A stretch of 64,000 nt of DNA, taken from NCBI RefSeq assembly GCF_036248275.1, contig NZ_CP109181.1, forward strand, positions 124,001 through 188,000, written 5' to 3'. The position numbers and the translations under genes are program-made. Under the pieces are notes generated by a model. The model searched no databases. It saw only the letters and a program-made list of their open reading frames with translations, and had not been told where the DNA came from. Below, piece after piece: positions 1-8,434 of this stretch. Position 1 is the first letter of the stretch. Each line of letters begins with the position of its first letter. Origin of the DNA: Streptomyces sp. NBC_01716 (lineage in GTDB: Bacteria > Actinomycetota > Actinomycetes > Streptomycetales > Streptomycetaceae).

Positions 1-117
1 GATCCGCGCGGTCGCCGCGTTCCCGCTGATCACGCGGGACACCGCGGACTGGGACACCCCGGCCAGCCGTGCCACGTCCGCCTGGCTGGGTGCCTTGCCC
101 CGTCGTCGCGCTGTCAT
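1..117 (-). CDS. LacI-family transcriptional regulator, N-terminus (cut by window edge)
   Basis: Only the first 39 codons are in the window. They form a classical LacI-family helix-turn-helix: after a basic [10 protein letters not shown] leader comes a segment reading [19 protein letters not shown], with the recognition helix and the start of the hinge. The ATG overlaps the TGA of the preceding ATPase gene as ATGA, so the regulator is translated as the last visible gene of the ABC importer operon. Proteins of this type bind palindromic operators and release them on binding a sugar. The perfect palindrome at 6008-6027 in front of the operon is the natural candidate target. The effector-binding domain lies outside the window. 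Confidence 0.85.
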   Translation of the reverse strand, partial: MTARRRGKAPSQADVARLAGVSQSAVSRVISGNAATARI

Positions 118-1217
118 GATGCCCCCTGGAGCTTCTCCCGCCGGGCGGCGGTCGCCGCGGCATGTGTCGTCTCGGCGAGTTCCCCGGCCCGGCCCTTGGC
201 GTGCAGCCAGCACTTCGCCCAGTGCCCGTCGCCCAACTCCGTGCGCGGCGGGGCCTCGACGGCGCACTCCCGCATCGCGAAGGGGCAACGGGGGTGGAAC
301 CGGCAGCCTGTTGGCGGGTCGATCAGACTGGGCGGCTCGCCCAGTTCGTCGGCTCCGGCGAAGAGCTTGTCGCGGTCCCCCACGCCGCGCTCGGGGTCCG
401 GCGAGGACTCTATGAGCAGTTTGGTGTACGGGTGCCGCGGGGACGCGATCACTTCCTCCTTGGGGCCTGACTCCACCATCTGTCCTGCGTACATCACGGC
501 GATCTCATCACACAGATAGCGGGCGCTGGCGATGTCGTGCGTGATGTAGAGCAGCGCGAGGCCGTCCTCGGTACGCAGTCCCTGCAGGAGGTTGAGCATC
601 TCCAGCCGGATCGACACGTCCAGCATGGAGATCGGTTCGTCGCCGAGCAGGACCTTGGGCTCCACGGCGAGTGCGCGGGCGATGACGACGCGCTGGCGCT
701 GCCCGCCGGAGAGCTCGTGGGGGAACTTCGCCGCGAACTCCGCGGCCGGAGTGAGGCTGACGCGTTCCAGGAGTTCGGTGATCCGCGTCTTCCGCCCCTG
801 GGCCGTCAGGTGCGGCTGGTGCAGGCGCAGCGCACGTTCGAGGTTGTAGCGGACACGGTGCAGCGGGTTCAGCGATCCGAAGGGGTCCTGGAAGATCAAC
901 TGCACCTCGGAGTGGTAGGTGCGCTGTGCCCGCCGGTTGCCGCGCACGGTCTCGCCCCGGAGCACGATCTCACCCCGGGTCGGCTCGTGGAAGCGGGCCA
1001 GCATGCGGGCCAGAGTGGTTTTGCCGCTGCCGCTCTCCCCCACCAGCGCCAGGATCTGACCGGGCTTCAGGCGGACGGTGGCATCCTCGACAGCGCGGAC
1101 GAGGGACGTGCCGCCGAGGGGGCCGCGGACGGTGAAGTGCTTGGAGACGTCCCGTGCTTCCAGCACGTACTCCGGCGCGTCCGCCTCGGACACCTTGTCG
1201 CGCAGGACCTTTCTCAC
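114..1217 (-). CDS. ABC importer ATP-binding protein, OppF/DppF type
   Basis: A 367-residue cytoplasmic ATPase that powers import together with the OppD-type partner. Visible are Walker [10 protein letters not shown] (about residues 60-68), signature LSGGQRQR (169-176), Walker [13 protein letters not shown] (189-200) and the H-loop THD. The C-terminal oligopeptide/dipeptide-type extension has a RHPYTKLL motif and a [14 protein letters not shown] cysteine cluster. I chose the GTG at 1217 because it overlaps the OppD stop as GTGA and leads directly into the conserved domain; the frame stays open upstream but only antisense-like to the neighbour. The context of a GH42 enzyme suggests the cargo is an oligosaccharide rather than a peptide. 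Confidence 0.9.
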   Translation of the reverse strand: MRKVLRDKVSEADAPEYVLEARDVSKHFTVRGPLGGTSLVRAVEDATVRLKPGQILALVGESGSGKTTLARMLARFHEPTRGEIVLRGETVRGNRRAQRTYHSEVQLIFQDPFGSLNPLHRVRYNLERALRLHQPHLTAQGRKTRITELLERVSLTPAAEFAAKFPHELSGGQRQRVVIARALAVEPKVLLGDEPISMLDVSIRLEMLNLLQGLRTEDGLALLYITHDIASARYLCDEIAVMYAGQMVESGPKEEVIASPRHPYTKLLIESSPDPERGVGDRDKLFAGADELGEPPSLIDPPTGCRFHPRCPFAMRECAVEAPPRTELGDGHWAKCWLHAKGRAGELAETTHAAATAARREKLQGAS

Positions 1218-2287
1218 AGGATCGCGCCTTTCGTCTCGCCGCTGTCGGTCTCGGTCTCGGTCTCGTTGAGCAGGCACGCCGCCTCGTGCCCTGCCTTCGG
1301 CCCTACGGGCAGCAGGGCCGGCAGCCGTTCCTCGCACCCCTTCATCCGCTGTGCGCAGCGCGGGTGGAAGGGGCAGCCCACCGGTGGGCGGCGCAGGTCG
1401 GGCGGGGTACCGGGGATGCCGCGCAGGGTGCGCAGCGGGGCGTGCAACGGCGGGAAGGAGTCGCGCAGCCCTTGGGTGTAAGGGTGTTTCGGGGCGCTGT
1501 AGAGGGCCGCCGCCTCGCCCACCTCGACGATGCGGCCGGCGTACATGATGGCGATACGGTCCGCCAGTTCGAGCAACAGCGACAGGTCGTGGGTGACGAA
1601 GACGACCGCGAAGCCCAACTCGCGCCGCAACCTGAGCACTTGAGCGAGGATCTGGCGCTGCATCACGACGTCGACCGCGGTTGTCGGCTCGTCCATCACC
1701 ACCAGTTCGGGCCCGCAGGCCAGGGCCAGGGCGATGGCGGCGCGCTGGCGCATACCGCCGGACAGCTGGTGCGGGTAGTCGCGGACGCGGTCGGCGGAGA
1801 TGCCGACCAGGGCGAGCAGTTCGGCGGCCCGCGCCCAGGCGTCCCGCTTGCTCAGCGAGCGGTCGCGGGCCCGCAGGACGTCGGCGAACTGGGCACCGAT
1901 CCGCATCACCGGGTTCAGCGCGTCCATGGCGGACTGCAGCACGATGGACAGCGCGGTCCACCGGTAGCGGCGCATCCGCCTGCCGTCGAGCGCGACGAGA
2001 TCGACGGGCGGGGCACCGTCGCGGCCATGGAAGAGGATCTCTCCCGCGGTGGTGACGGCGGGCGGTCGCTGGAGCCGGGTCAGGGCGGTGATCAGCGTCG
2101 ACTTCCCGGAGCCCGACTCCCCGGCCACGCCGAGGATCTCCCCCCGGCGCAGGGTGAAGGAGACGTCGGAGCAGGCGCGAACGGGTACGCCACCGGTGGC
2201 GTACTGAACGGTCAGGCCGCGTACCTCAAGGACAGCCTGTCCGGCGGAGGTCTTGGACGGCATGTGCTGCTCGGCCTGTACGGTCAT
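1214..2287 (-). CDS. ABC importer ATP-binding protein, OppD/DppD type
   Basis: A 357-residue ATPase, partner of the OppF-type subunit. Walker [10 protein letters not shown] is at about residues 56-64. An LSGGMRQR signature, a [11 protein letters not shown]alker B and a C-terminal oligo/dipeptide transporter domain with a [14 protein letters not shown] cluster follow. The ATG at 2287 has a strong GGAGGTGG ribosome binding site eight bases upstream; the open frame extends further but without a better start. The tail carries a short TETETE run from a CTC/GGT-rich stretch. It overlaps the next gene by 4 bp (GTGA), so the two ATPases are probably made in equal amounts. Confidence 0.9.
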   Translation of the reverse strand: MTVQAEQHMPSKTSAGQAVLEVRGLTVQYATGGVPVRACSDVSFTLRRGEILGVAGESGSGKSTLITALTRLQRPPAVTTAGEILFHGRDGAPPVDLVALDGRRMRRYRWTALSIVLQSAMDALNPVMRIGAQFADVLRARDRSLSKRDAWARAAELLALVGISADRVRDYPHQLSGGMRQRAAIALALACGPELVVMDEPTTAVDVVMQRQILAQVLRLRRELGFAVVFVTHDLSLLLELADRIAIMYAGRIVEVGEAAALYSAPKHPYTQGLRDSFPPLHAPLRTLRGIPGTPPDLRRPPVGCPFHPRCAQRMKGCEERLPALLPVGPKAGHEAACLLNETETETDSGETKGAIL

Positions 2288-2345
2288 CGGGATCCACCTC
2301 CGGTCGGAACGGTCGTCGGGCGCGGCGGGACGGGGCACCTGGCCA

Positions 2346-3245
2346 TCACGCCCCACCGCCTGTTCGCGCGAGCCGCTTGGCGCGCCGCACCGAGACGGGG
2401 CGGGCAACTCGCAGTTTGGGGTTGGCGATCTCGTCGACGCCGAAGTTGACCAGGGCACAGGCCGTACCGATCAGGGCGATGCACAGGCCGGGCGGTACGA
2501 ACCACCACCACAGGCCGCGCAGCACGGCGCTCTGCTGCTGCGCCGACTGGATCATCGTTCCCCAGCTGATCGCCGAGGAGTCGGAGATGCCCAGGAAGGC
2601 GAGTCCCGCCTCGGCCATCACCGCGCCGATCATCGCGTGCAGGAACATCGAGGCGATGAGGCCGGTGAGATGGGGCAGCACTTCGGCGAAGACCAGCCTG
2701 CGGCCCCGCTCGCCCAGCATCCGCATGGCGCGTACGAAGTCGCGGTTGGCGATGCTGAGCGCTTGGGCGCGCAGCGTGCGGGCGCCGCCGGACCAGCCGA
2801 AGAAGCCGATGATCAGGGCGATGGTGGTGATTCCCGTGCCCTCCAGGTAGCCGGCGACGATGAGGATCAGAGGCAACACGGGCAGGACGAGGAACAGGTT
2901 CGTCAGGAAGTTCAGGCCGGCGTCGACCTTGCCGCCGTAGTACCCGGCCGGTACTCCGATCAGGATCGCCATCGCCGTGCCGACCACCGCGCCGAGGAGC
3001 CCCACGTACATCGACCCGCGTGCCCCGGCGACGACCTGGGCGAGGACGTCCTGCCCGAACTGGTTGGTCCCCAGGAGGTGGGCGGCGCCGGGTGGCTGGG
3101 CGATGACGCTGGTGTCGTTCTCGCGCGGGTCGAGGCCCAGCAGGGTGCCCACCAGCCAGGGCCCGAACACGGCGAGCAGGCAGAAGAAGGCCAGGATACC
3201 CAGGCCGATGCGGACCTTCCAGCTGGTGAGGAATGCGGTGCTCAA
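2346..3245 (-). CDS. ABC importer permease, OppC/DppC type
   Basis: A 299-residue inner-membrane permease with a DppC-type N-terminal transmembrane helix (about residues 12-33) followed by the five-helix binding-protein-dependent transport domain. The cytoplasmic EAA-like loop reads RAMRMLGERGRRLVFAEVLP, where the ATPases dock. The only usable start is a TTG at 3245: an in-frame TGA lies just upstream and a GGAGGG site precedes it. It follows the OppB stop by six bases. A 58-bp gap separates it from the OppD-type gene, the largest gap in the operon. Confidence 0.88.
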   Translation of the reverse strand: MSTAFLTSWKVRIGLGILAFFCLLAVFGPWLVGTLLGLDPRENDTSVIAQPPGAAHLLGTNQFGQDVLAQVVAGARGSMYVGLLGAVVGTAMAILIGVPAGYYGGKVDAGLNFLTNLFLVLPVLPLILIVAGYLEGTGITTIALIIGFFGWSGGARTLRAQALSIANRDFVRAMRMLGERGRRLVFAEVLPHLTGLIASMFLHAMIGAVMAEAGLAFLGISDSSAISWGTMIQSAQQQSAVLRGLWWWFVPPGLCIALIGTACALVNFGVDEIANPKLRVARPVSVRRAKRLARTGGGA

Positions 3246-3251
3246 CTCCCG

Positions 3252-4304
3252 TCACCCTCCTTCTCTGATGCGCGGGTCGAGCAGGGCGTACACCGAGTCG
3301 GCCAGCAGGTTGGCCAGCAGAACGGTCAGCATGATGAGGAAGAAGACTCCTTGCATGACCGGGTAGTCGCGCTGCTGGAGCGAGGTGAAGAGCAGATAGC
3401 CGACACCCGGGTAGTTGAAGACGACCTCGGTGAGCAGGGCGCCACCGACGACGTGACCGAGGGCGAGAGCGAAGCCGGTGAAGTTCGGCAGGACGGCGTT
3501 GCGGGCCGCGTAGCGGAGCATCACCCTGCGGTTGGACAGGCCCTTGGCCTGGGCGAGAAGAACGTAGTCCTCGCGCACGGTGGTGACCGTCATGTTGCGC
3601 ATGCCGAGCAGCCAGCCGCCGAAGGCCGAGAAGACGATGGTGGCGGCGGGCAGCGCCCCGTAGTGCAACACGCTGAGCAGGAACGACGGGGAGAAGTCGA
3701 TCGGCAGGTCGGCGTCGTATCCGCCGGACAGCGGGAACCAGCCCAGCTGGAAGCCGAACAGCCACAGTCCGATGAGCGCCATCCAGAAGTACGGGATGGC
3801 CGAGACGAACGTGGTGAGCGGACTGACCACGGTGTCGAAGCGGCTGCCCGCCTTCCAGCCCGCGGCGGCGCCGATGCCGGTACCGAGGACGAACGCGATC
3901 ACGGTGGTCGATCCGACCAGAAGCATGGTCCAAGGCAGCCCCTGCCACAGCAGGTCGCTCACCGGCGTGGGGAAGTTGCTGACCGAGACACCGAGATCGA
4001 AGTGCGCCAACTGGCCCAGGTAGTCGATGTATTGGCGGCCGAGATTGGTGTCCGGTTCGCCGAAGACCTTCTGGATCGACTCCAGGGCGCTCGGCGACAG
4101 CTGCTGGCCGCTGACCCGCTGGAGCTTGTCGACGATGCCGGCGGACGGGTCGCCCGGCATGAGCCGCGGCAGGAAGAAGTTCAGAGTGATCGCCGACCAT
4201 GCGGCGGCCAGATAGAAGCCGAGGCGGCGTGCCAGGAACCGCCAGCGGCGGGGCACCCTCGCTGAGCGCGCGGCGGGCGCGGCGGAAACAGCCGCCGCAG
4301 TCAC
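3252..4304 (-). CDS. ABC importer permease, OppB/DppB type
   Basis: A 350-residue inner-membrane permease, partner of the OppC-type protein. After an Ala-rich cytoplasmic start comes an N-terminal helix (FYLAAAWSAITLNFFLPRLM) typical of DppB, a periplasmic loop, then five more helices. The EAA-type loop reads YVLLAQAKGLSNRRVMLRYA. GTG at 4304 overlaps the binding-protein stop as GTGA; this placement gives the expected OppB length and removes a long unlikely N-terminal extension. Operon order is binding protein, B, C, D, F, regulator. Confidence 0.88.
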   Translation of the reverse strand: MTAAAVSAAPAARSARVPRRWRFLARRLGFYLAAAWSAITLNFFLPRLMPGDPSAGIVDKLQRVSGQQLSPSALESIQKVFGEPDTNLGRQYIDYLGQLAHFDLGVSVSNFPTPVSDLLWQGLPWTMLLVGSTTVIAFVLGTGIGAAAGWKAGSRFDTVVSPLTTFVSAIPYFWMALIGLWLFGFQLGWFPLSGGYDADLPIDFSPSFLLSVLHYGALPAATIVFSAFGGWLLGMRNMTVTTVREDYVLLAQAKGLSNRRVMLRYAARNAVLPNFTGFALALGHVVGGALLTEVVFNYPGVGYLLFTSLQQRDYPVMQGVFFLIMLTVLLANLLADSVYALLDPRIREGG

Positions 4305-5962
4305 TTGGCGGCCTGCTTCAGGTCCATCAAGGTAAGTGTGGCGTCGGGGCCGAGGCCCGGGAACGGCACGTGCGTGAAGTGCTCGGGGGTGGGCCAGCCT
4401 TCCCAGTGCGAGGCGTTGATGGCTATGAACCAGTAGCTGTTGTAGATGGGGCTGTACGGCACCTGGTCCGCGACGATCCTCTGGAGTTCCTCCCCGGCGC
4501 TCTTCGTCACCGCGGGTTCGTTCGACCCGAGCAGCTTTCCGAGCGAGGTGTCGGTCGCCTGGTCCTTCCACCGCCCGAAGTTGGTGGCGGCCTTCTCACC
4601 CAGCGGGCGGTGGGCCCGGCTGCTCAGCCCGCTGTAGACGCCGGCGACGCCGCCGCCGGTGGTGAAGTTGATGGTGAGGTCGAAGTCGCCGGCCTGCTGC
4701 TGCTCGTACAGGTTGGCACTGGGGGCACCGACCTGTTTCACCGTGATTCCGAGATGCTTCTGCCAGCTGCGGATCATGATGTTGGCATACGGGTCCCACC
4801 CGTAGTCCTGGTTGAACGAGAGCCTCGGAGCGTAGGACTTGCCGTCCTTGACCAGCTTGCCGCCCCGCACCTTGAAGCCGCTCAGCGCCAGCTCCTTCTG
4901 CGCCCCGGCGGCGTCCACCGCCTGCACCTTGTTCCGGTACTCGGGCAGGATCACATCGGCGAAGACCTCATCGACCAGTCCCGTGGGTCCCGCCTCCGTG
5001 CCGGGACGCTCCAGCATGGTGACGATGTCCTTGCGCGGAATGGTCATCGCGAGCGCCCGCCGCAGATGGACGTTGTCGAAGGGAGCCTTGGCGGTGTTGA
5101 AGAAGAGAGCGTAGGTCCCGCCGGTCGCGTACTTCTGATACAGGTGATGCTCGGGGTTTTTCGCCTCGTACTCCTTCTCGGCGCCGTTCCAGGCGATGAG
5201 CGCCCAGTCCACTTCGCCGCGCAGCAGTTGGGCCCGCACGGCGTCGCCACTGGTCGGGACGACTTTGAGCTCCTTCAAGGCGAACTTCCCGCCCCAGTAG
5301 TCGTCCCTGGCGCGGAGGGTCACCTGCTGAGCCGCGAACCGCTCCAGGGTGAAGGGGCCGGTGCCCACCGGGTCGGGATTGGACCAGCTCTTGAGGTCCT
5401 TCCCCGCCCAGATGTGCTTGGGCACGACCGGAACCATGATCGAGGCCAGCTGACCCAGTTCGCTGAAGGCAGGCTGCTTCCAGTGGAGAGTGAGGGTCGT
5501 GGCGTCCTTCTTGACCACGCGCTCGTAGGTGGTGCCACCGGTGTTGAACGAGGGGTCCTCCAGTGGGATGCCCAGCGAGAACACCACGTCGTCGGCGGTC
5601 ATCGGCTTGCCGTCCGAGAACGTCACATCATCGCGCAGCGTTACCGTGAGCGTGGTGCCGGCCTCGTCGAACTCCAGGCTCCTGGCCAGCCACGGCTTGA
5701 CCTTCGCACCGTCGCTGTAGTCGATCCGGGCCAGCGGCTCGTAGATCATCTCGCTGTTGGGGGACTTCTGCGTGGCGGGGCCGAACATGTTGTAGTTGCG
5801 GACGAACGTCGTCCCTCCGTCGGTCTTGCCGAACACGAGTGACTTCGCCGATGTGCCGCCCGCCCCGGACCCGCCCGTTCCTGCCGTGCAGGCACTCGCC
5901 CCGAGGGGAATCGTGACGGCCGCGGCGGTGGTGCGCGCTAGGAAGACTCTTCTCGTGGGCAT
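4301..5962 (-). CDS. ABC importer extracellular solute-binding protein, family 5 (lipoprotein)
   Basis: A 553-residue lipoprotein that captures the solute outside the cell and delivers it to the OppBC-type permease. The start MPTRRVFLARTTAAAVTIPL has a twin-arginine motif and a hydrophobic stretch ending in a lipobox (LGASAC), so it is probably Tat-exported and lipid-anchored. The body has family-5 hallmarks such as PWLARSLEFDEAGTTLTVTL and VPVVPKHIW. ATG 5962 is preferred over an upstream start because CAGGAG lies at the right distance. Family-5 proteins bind peptides or oligosaccharides; the adjacent beta-galactosidase favours a galacto- or gluco-oligosaccharide. First gene of the operon. 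Confidence 0.9.
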   Translation of the reverse strand: MPTRRVFLARTTAAAVTIPLGASACTAGTGGSGAGGTSAKSLVFGKTDGGTTFVRNYNMFGPATQKSPNSEMIYEPLARIDYSDGAKVKPWLARSLEFDEAGTTLTVTLRDDVTFSDGKPMTADDVVFSLGIPLEDPSFNTGGTTYERVVKKDATTLTLHWKQPAFSELGQLASIMVPVVPKHIWAGKDLKSWSNPDPVGTGPFTLERFAAQQVTLRARDDYWGGKFALKELKVVPTSGDAVRAQLLRGEVDWALIAWNGAEKEYEAKNPEHHLYQKYATGGTYALFFNTAKAPFDNVHLRRALAMTIPRKDIVTMLERPGTEAGPTGLVDEVFADVILPEYRNKVQAVDAAGAQKELALSGFKVRGGKLVKDGKSYAPRLSFNQDYGWDPYANIMIRSWQKHLGITVKQVGAPSANLYEQQQAGDFDLTINFTTGGGVAGVYSGLSSRAHRPLGEKAATNFGRWKDQATDTSLGKLLGSNEPAVTKSAGEELQRIVADQVPYSPIYNSYWFIAINASHWEGWPTPEHFTHVPFPGLGPDATLTLMDLKQAAK

Positions 5963-6007
5963 GGCTGACTCCTGGCTGGTCGTTAGGGCGGGGCTGCGCA
6001 CAGAGAG

Positions 6008-6027
6008 TTGCTCATACGTATGAGCAA
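6008..6027. promoter_or_regulatory. Perfect 20-bp palindrome, probable LacI-family operator
   Basis: TTGCTCATACGTATGAGCAA is a perfect inverted repeat centred on CG, 45 bp upstream of the binding-protein start codon. Its length, symmetry and central CG fit a LacI-family operator, and a LacI-type gene ends the same operon. I infer that it represses the importer operon when no inducer is present. Confidence 0.7.
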
Positions 6028-6051
6028 TGACGGAAGAAGGCTCCGGGGCAC

Positions 6052-6071
6052 TTGCTTCTACGTATGACCAG
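6052..6071. promoter_or_regulatory. Second, imperfect copy of the operator
   Basis: TTGCTTCTACGTATGACCAG matches the perfect palindrome at 6008-6027 in 16 of 20 positions, including the TACGTATGA core. The two centres are 44 bp apart, close to four helical turns, so two repressor dimers could bind the same DNA face or form a loop. Confidence 0.55.
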
Positions 6072-6129
6072 GGAACGTACGGACGTTGCGGGAGAGCGTC
6101 AAGGGTGTGACGGCAATGTTTTCCGGCCG

Positions 6130-6158
6130 TTGACAGCCTGGTGCGGCCAGCCTAGGTT
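6130..6158 (+). promoter_or_regulatory. Candidate sigma-70/HrdB-type promoter for the GH42 gene
   Basis: TTGACA (6130-6135), a 17-bp spacer and TAGGTT (6153-6158) form a near-consensus streptomycete vegetative promoter. It would give a leader of about 200 nt before the GH42 start at 6374. The stretch between 6170 and 6360 holds no gene I can support. Confidence 0.55.
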
Positions 6159-6169
6159 GAGCGCGCTCA
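6158..6169. promoter_or_regulatory. Palindrome overlapping the GH42 -10 region
   Basis: TGAGCGCGCTCA is a perfect 12-bp inverted repeat directly downstream of the TAGGTT hexamer. It resembles the GAGCGCTC core of sugar-type LacI/GalR operators but has a two-base longer centre. It could be a repressor site for the GH42 promoter, distinct from the TACGTA-type sites. Confidence 0.35.
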
Positions 6170-6373
6170 CGGTGCATCAACAGCCGCCTCCAGCACCTGC
6201 CTTGGTCACCGCGACGGGCCGTCGTGCATGACGCGCTCCGCCCGCCGGCGTCCAGTCGTCGCTCCCGCACGCTCTCGTGGACCAGCCGCCCGTTGCCCAG
6301 GGCCGCCGGCGGATGGGTACTGCGCCGCCCCGTCGATCCCGCACTTCGCCGCTCATAGCCCAGGAGCTTTCGC

Positions 6374-8392
6374 ATGCCGCGATCCGACCGGCCGCACCTC
6401 GCATGGAACCGAATCCCGCGCCCCGCCTTCGGCGCCGACTACAACCCGGAGCAATGGTCGAGGGCGACGTGGAAGGACGATGTCCGCCTGATGGGCGAGG
6501 CCAACGTCAACCTGGTGACCCTCGGTGTCTTCGCCTGGTCCTGGATCGAACCCGCCCCGGACGCCTTCGACTTCTCGGGCCTGGACGAGGTCATCGCCCT
6601 TCTCCACGAGTCGGGCATCGCCGTCGACCTGGCCACGCCGACCGCCGCACCACCTCTCTGGTTCTCCCACGCGCACCCCGAATCACTGCCGGTGACCGCC
6701 GACGGGCGAACGGTCGCGCCCGGCTCCCGGCAGGCGTACTGTCCCTCGTCCCCCGCCTACAGGGAACGCGCGGCCGTGATCACCCGCCGGCTCGCCGAGC
6801 GTTACGGCGACCACCCGGCCGTGGTGATGTGGCACATCAACAACGAGTACGCCAACGGGAACCCGCACTGCTGGTGCGACATCTCCGCCGACGCCTTCCG
6901 CTCCTGGCTGCGCACCACGTACGGAGACGGCCTCGACGCTCTCAACGACCGCTGGGGCACTGCCGTTTGGGGCATGCGCTACAGCGACTGGGCACAGGTC
7001 ACTCCGCCGCGGCCCAGCACCAGCAGCCTCTCGCCGGGACTGTGGCTGGACTTCCGCCGCTTCAGCGACGCCGCGCATCTGGCCTGCTTCCGGGCCGAGC
7101 GCGACATCGTGCGCGCCCACTCCCCCGGCCGCCCCGTCACCACCAACTTCATGGCGAGCTCGCTTCGTTGGAGCGACTACTGGCGCTGGGCGCGCGAGGT
7201 CGACATCGTCTCGAACGACCACTATCTCTCTTCCGAGGATCCGGACCGCGCCGCCGACCTCGCCTTCGCCGCGGACCTCACCCGCGGTCTCGCGGCCGGG
7301 CAGCCCTGGATGCTCATGGAGCACTCCACATCCGCCGTGCAGTGGCAGCCCCGCAACATCGCCAAAACCCCCGGGGAGATGGCCCGCAACACGCTCACCC
7401 ACCTCGCCCGCGGCGCGGACGCCGCGCTGTTCTTCCAGTGGCGCCAGTCCGCGTACGGGCCGGAGAAGTGGCATTCGGCCATGCTTCCTCACGGCGGTGA
7501 GGACACCCGCGTCTGGCGGGAGACCAAGGCGCTCGGCGCCACTGTGGCCGCCCTCGCCGACATCGCCGGCAGCACGTGTGCGCCGGCCGACATCGCCCTG
7601 CTCCTCGACTACGAAGCCATGTGGGCCCTCCAACTGCCCCACCGGCCCAGCGGCGACATGACGTACACCGGCGTTCTCCGCGACTGGTACCGCGCCCTGT
7701 GGGAACTCGGGCTCTCCTGCGACCTGGTGTCCGGCCCCGGGGAACCCGGGGAACAGCGCCTGCTGCTGGTGCCCTCGCTCTACGCCCTGTCGGCCGGCAC
7801 CGCCAGGGCGCTGGAGGACTACGCGGCCCGCGGCGGCCAGCTGGTCGTCGGCCCGTTCAGCGGAGTGGCCGACCCGCACGACCGCGTCCACCCCGGCCCG
7901 TATCCGGGCGAGTTGCGTGACCTGCTCGGCCTGCGGGTGGACGAGTATCTGCCGCTCGCCGCGGGAGCGTCCGTCGGTCTGGACGACGGCTCGATCGGCC
8001 TGCTGTGGGCCGAGCGTGTGCTGCCCGACCCGGATACGGAAGTGGAGAGCCGATTCGCCGACGGACCCGCGCGGGGCGGCCCGGCCGTCCTTCGCCACGG
8101 CACCACCCGCTACCTGGCCACCCGCCCGGACCACGCCTCCCTCCTGCGGCTCCTTCCCCGGTGGGCCGCACAGGCGGGCTGCGCGACTCCGGTCCCGGGC
8201 GCCGGTCGTGGAGTGGAAGTCACCCGCCGCGGCACCCCCGACGGCAGGTCCTGGCTCTTCGCCGTGAACCACACCGATCACCCGGCGCGGGTGGCCACGA
8301 CAGGAGTCGATCTCCTGTCAGCCACCCGTTCGCCGGGCGTTCTCACCATCGCGGCGGGCGAAGTCGCCGTGGTGGCGGAGAACCCCCGGTGA
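6374..8392 (+). CDS. Beta-galactosidase, glycoside hydrolase family 42
   Basis: A 672-residue cytoplasmic enzyme (no signal peptide) that removes terminal beta-D-galactose from oligosaccharides. The N-terminal TIM barrel begins with the typical FGADYNPEQW. The acid/base glutamate is in WHINNEY (Glu158) and the nucleophile in LMEHSTS (Glu316). Cysteine-rich GNPHCWCD after the first catalytic Glu matches the GH42 zinc-site loop, and trimerisation and C-terminal beta domains follow. GGAG precedes the ATG. It is divergent from the importer operon, so imported galactosides would be split here. Full length for the family. Confidence 0.92.
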   Translation: MPRSDRPHLAWNRIPRPAFGADYNPEQWSRATWKDDVRLMGEANVNLVTLGVFAWSWIEPAPDAFDFSGLDEVIALLHESGIAVDLATPTAAPPLWFSHAHPESLPVTADGRTVAPGSRQAYCPSSPAYRERAAVITRRLAERYGDHPAVVMWHINNEYANGNPHCWCDISADAFRSWLRTTYGDGLDALNDRWGTAVWGMRYSDWAQVTPPRPSTSSLSPGLWLDFRRFSDAAHLACFRAERDIVRAHSPGRPVTTNFMASSLRWSDYWRWAREVDIVSNDHYLSSEDPDRAADLAFAADLTRGLAAGQPWMLMEHSTSAVQWQPRNIAKTPGEMARNTLTHLARGADAALFFQWRQSAYGPEKWHSAMLPHGGEDTRVWRETKALGATVAALADIAGSTCAPADIALLLDYEAMWALQLPHRPSGDMTYTGVLRDWYRALWELGLSCDLVSGPGEPGEQRLLLVPSLYALSAGTARALEDYAARGGQLVVGPFSGVADPHDRVHPGPYPGELRDLLGLRVDEYLPLAAGASVGLDDGSIGLLWAERVLPDPDTEVESRFADGPARGGPAVLRHGTTRYLATRPDHASLLRLLPRWAAQAGCATPVPGAGRGVEVTRRGTPDGRSWLFAVNHTDHPARVATTGVDLLSATRSPGVLTIAAGEVAVVAENPR

Positions 8393-8434
8393 CGTCGCGC
8401 GTTTCTTCCCTTCCATCGAAAAGAGAGGTGGCCC

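Noticed and set aside
2253..4265. A 670-codon open frame on the plus strand
   Set aside because: It is antisense to the ABC permease genes, is Gln/Asp/Glu/Gly-rich as expected for a frame opposite high-GC codons, and has no domain motif.
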